Below are positions 5,536 to 5,547 of a stretch of 5,547 nt of DNA, piece by piece. Both the position numbers and the translations under genes were made by a program. The notes beneath the pieces were generated by a model. The model was not told the origin of the DNA and searched no databases. It saw only the letters and a program-made list of their open reading frames with translations. Each line of letters opens with the position of its first letter. The first letter of the stretch is position 1. Origin of the DNA: Burkholderiales bacterium (GTDB lineage: Bacteria; Pseudomonadota; Gammaproteobacteria; Burkholderiales; UBA11063). The DNA lies in the NCBI GenBank assembly GCA_026461645.1, contig JAPJMP010000005.1, forward strand, positions 1 to 5,547. The letters run 5' to 3'.

Positions 5536-5547
5536 ATGAGTAATAAA
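5536..5547 (+). CDS. Start of an unidentified gene, truncated by the window edge
   Basis: ATG AGT AAT AAA (MSNK) runs to the window end without a stop. The purine-rich AGAGGAAG (5523-5530) sits 5 nt upstream, and two promoter-like elements precede it, so it probably opens a new transcription unit. Four residues do not permit identification. Some small cold-shock proteins begin MSNK or MSNR, but so do many unrelated proteins, so no product is assigned. Confidence 0.55.

Overview
The window is a strongly AT-rich bacterial segment. Every gene lies on the + strand, and the closest family resemblances are to Gammaproteobacteria. RNase E begins MKRMLFNAT, keeps the E. coli-type catalytic core almost residue for residue, and has a membrane-anchor helix after the core. 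Class II fumarase can be aligned with E. coli FumC using the same residue numbers at the active site. The low GC content and the replacement of an Arg-rich RNase E tail by Asn/Lys/Gln-rich sequence suggest an AT-biased genome, perhaps host-associated. That lifestyle is inference, and I cannot name a genus.

Layout: a short leader (1-79) precedes rne (80-2458). fumC (2482-3870) follows after 23 nt. A family 2 glycosyltransferase follows after 39 nt, and its start appears to be the rare codon ATT at 3910 rather than the ATG at 3928. efp (elongation factor P, 4673-5248) follows after a 43-nt gap. The short gaps, the shared strand and the lack of a convincing internal promoter or terminator suggest a co-transcribed set. 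Two inverted repeats lie at the efp 3' end: a 10-bp stem spanning the stop codon and a perfect 15-bp stem. A 287-bp intergenic region then carries two possible sigma70 promoters. One has its -10 box inside a perfect 6-7-6 palindrome. The region leads to a gene of which only the first four codons (MSNK) are in the window.

RNase E (mRNA decay and rRNA/tRNA processing), fumarase (TCA cycle) and EF-P (rescue of polyproline-stalled ribosomes) are housekeeping functions. The most unusual point is EF-P. Its ribosome-facing loop reads VKSGTGGGAF instead of the usual VKPGKGxAF, so it lacks the tip Lys or Arg that known systems modify, has one extra residue, and offers Ser and Thr at the tip. A soluble glycosyltransferase gene lies directly upstream. 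This invites the speculative but testable idea of a different, possibly O-linked, EF-P modification. The rest of the window is ordinary core genome.
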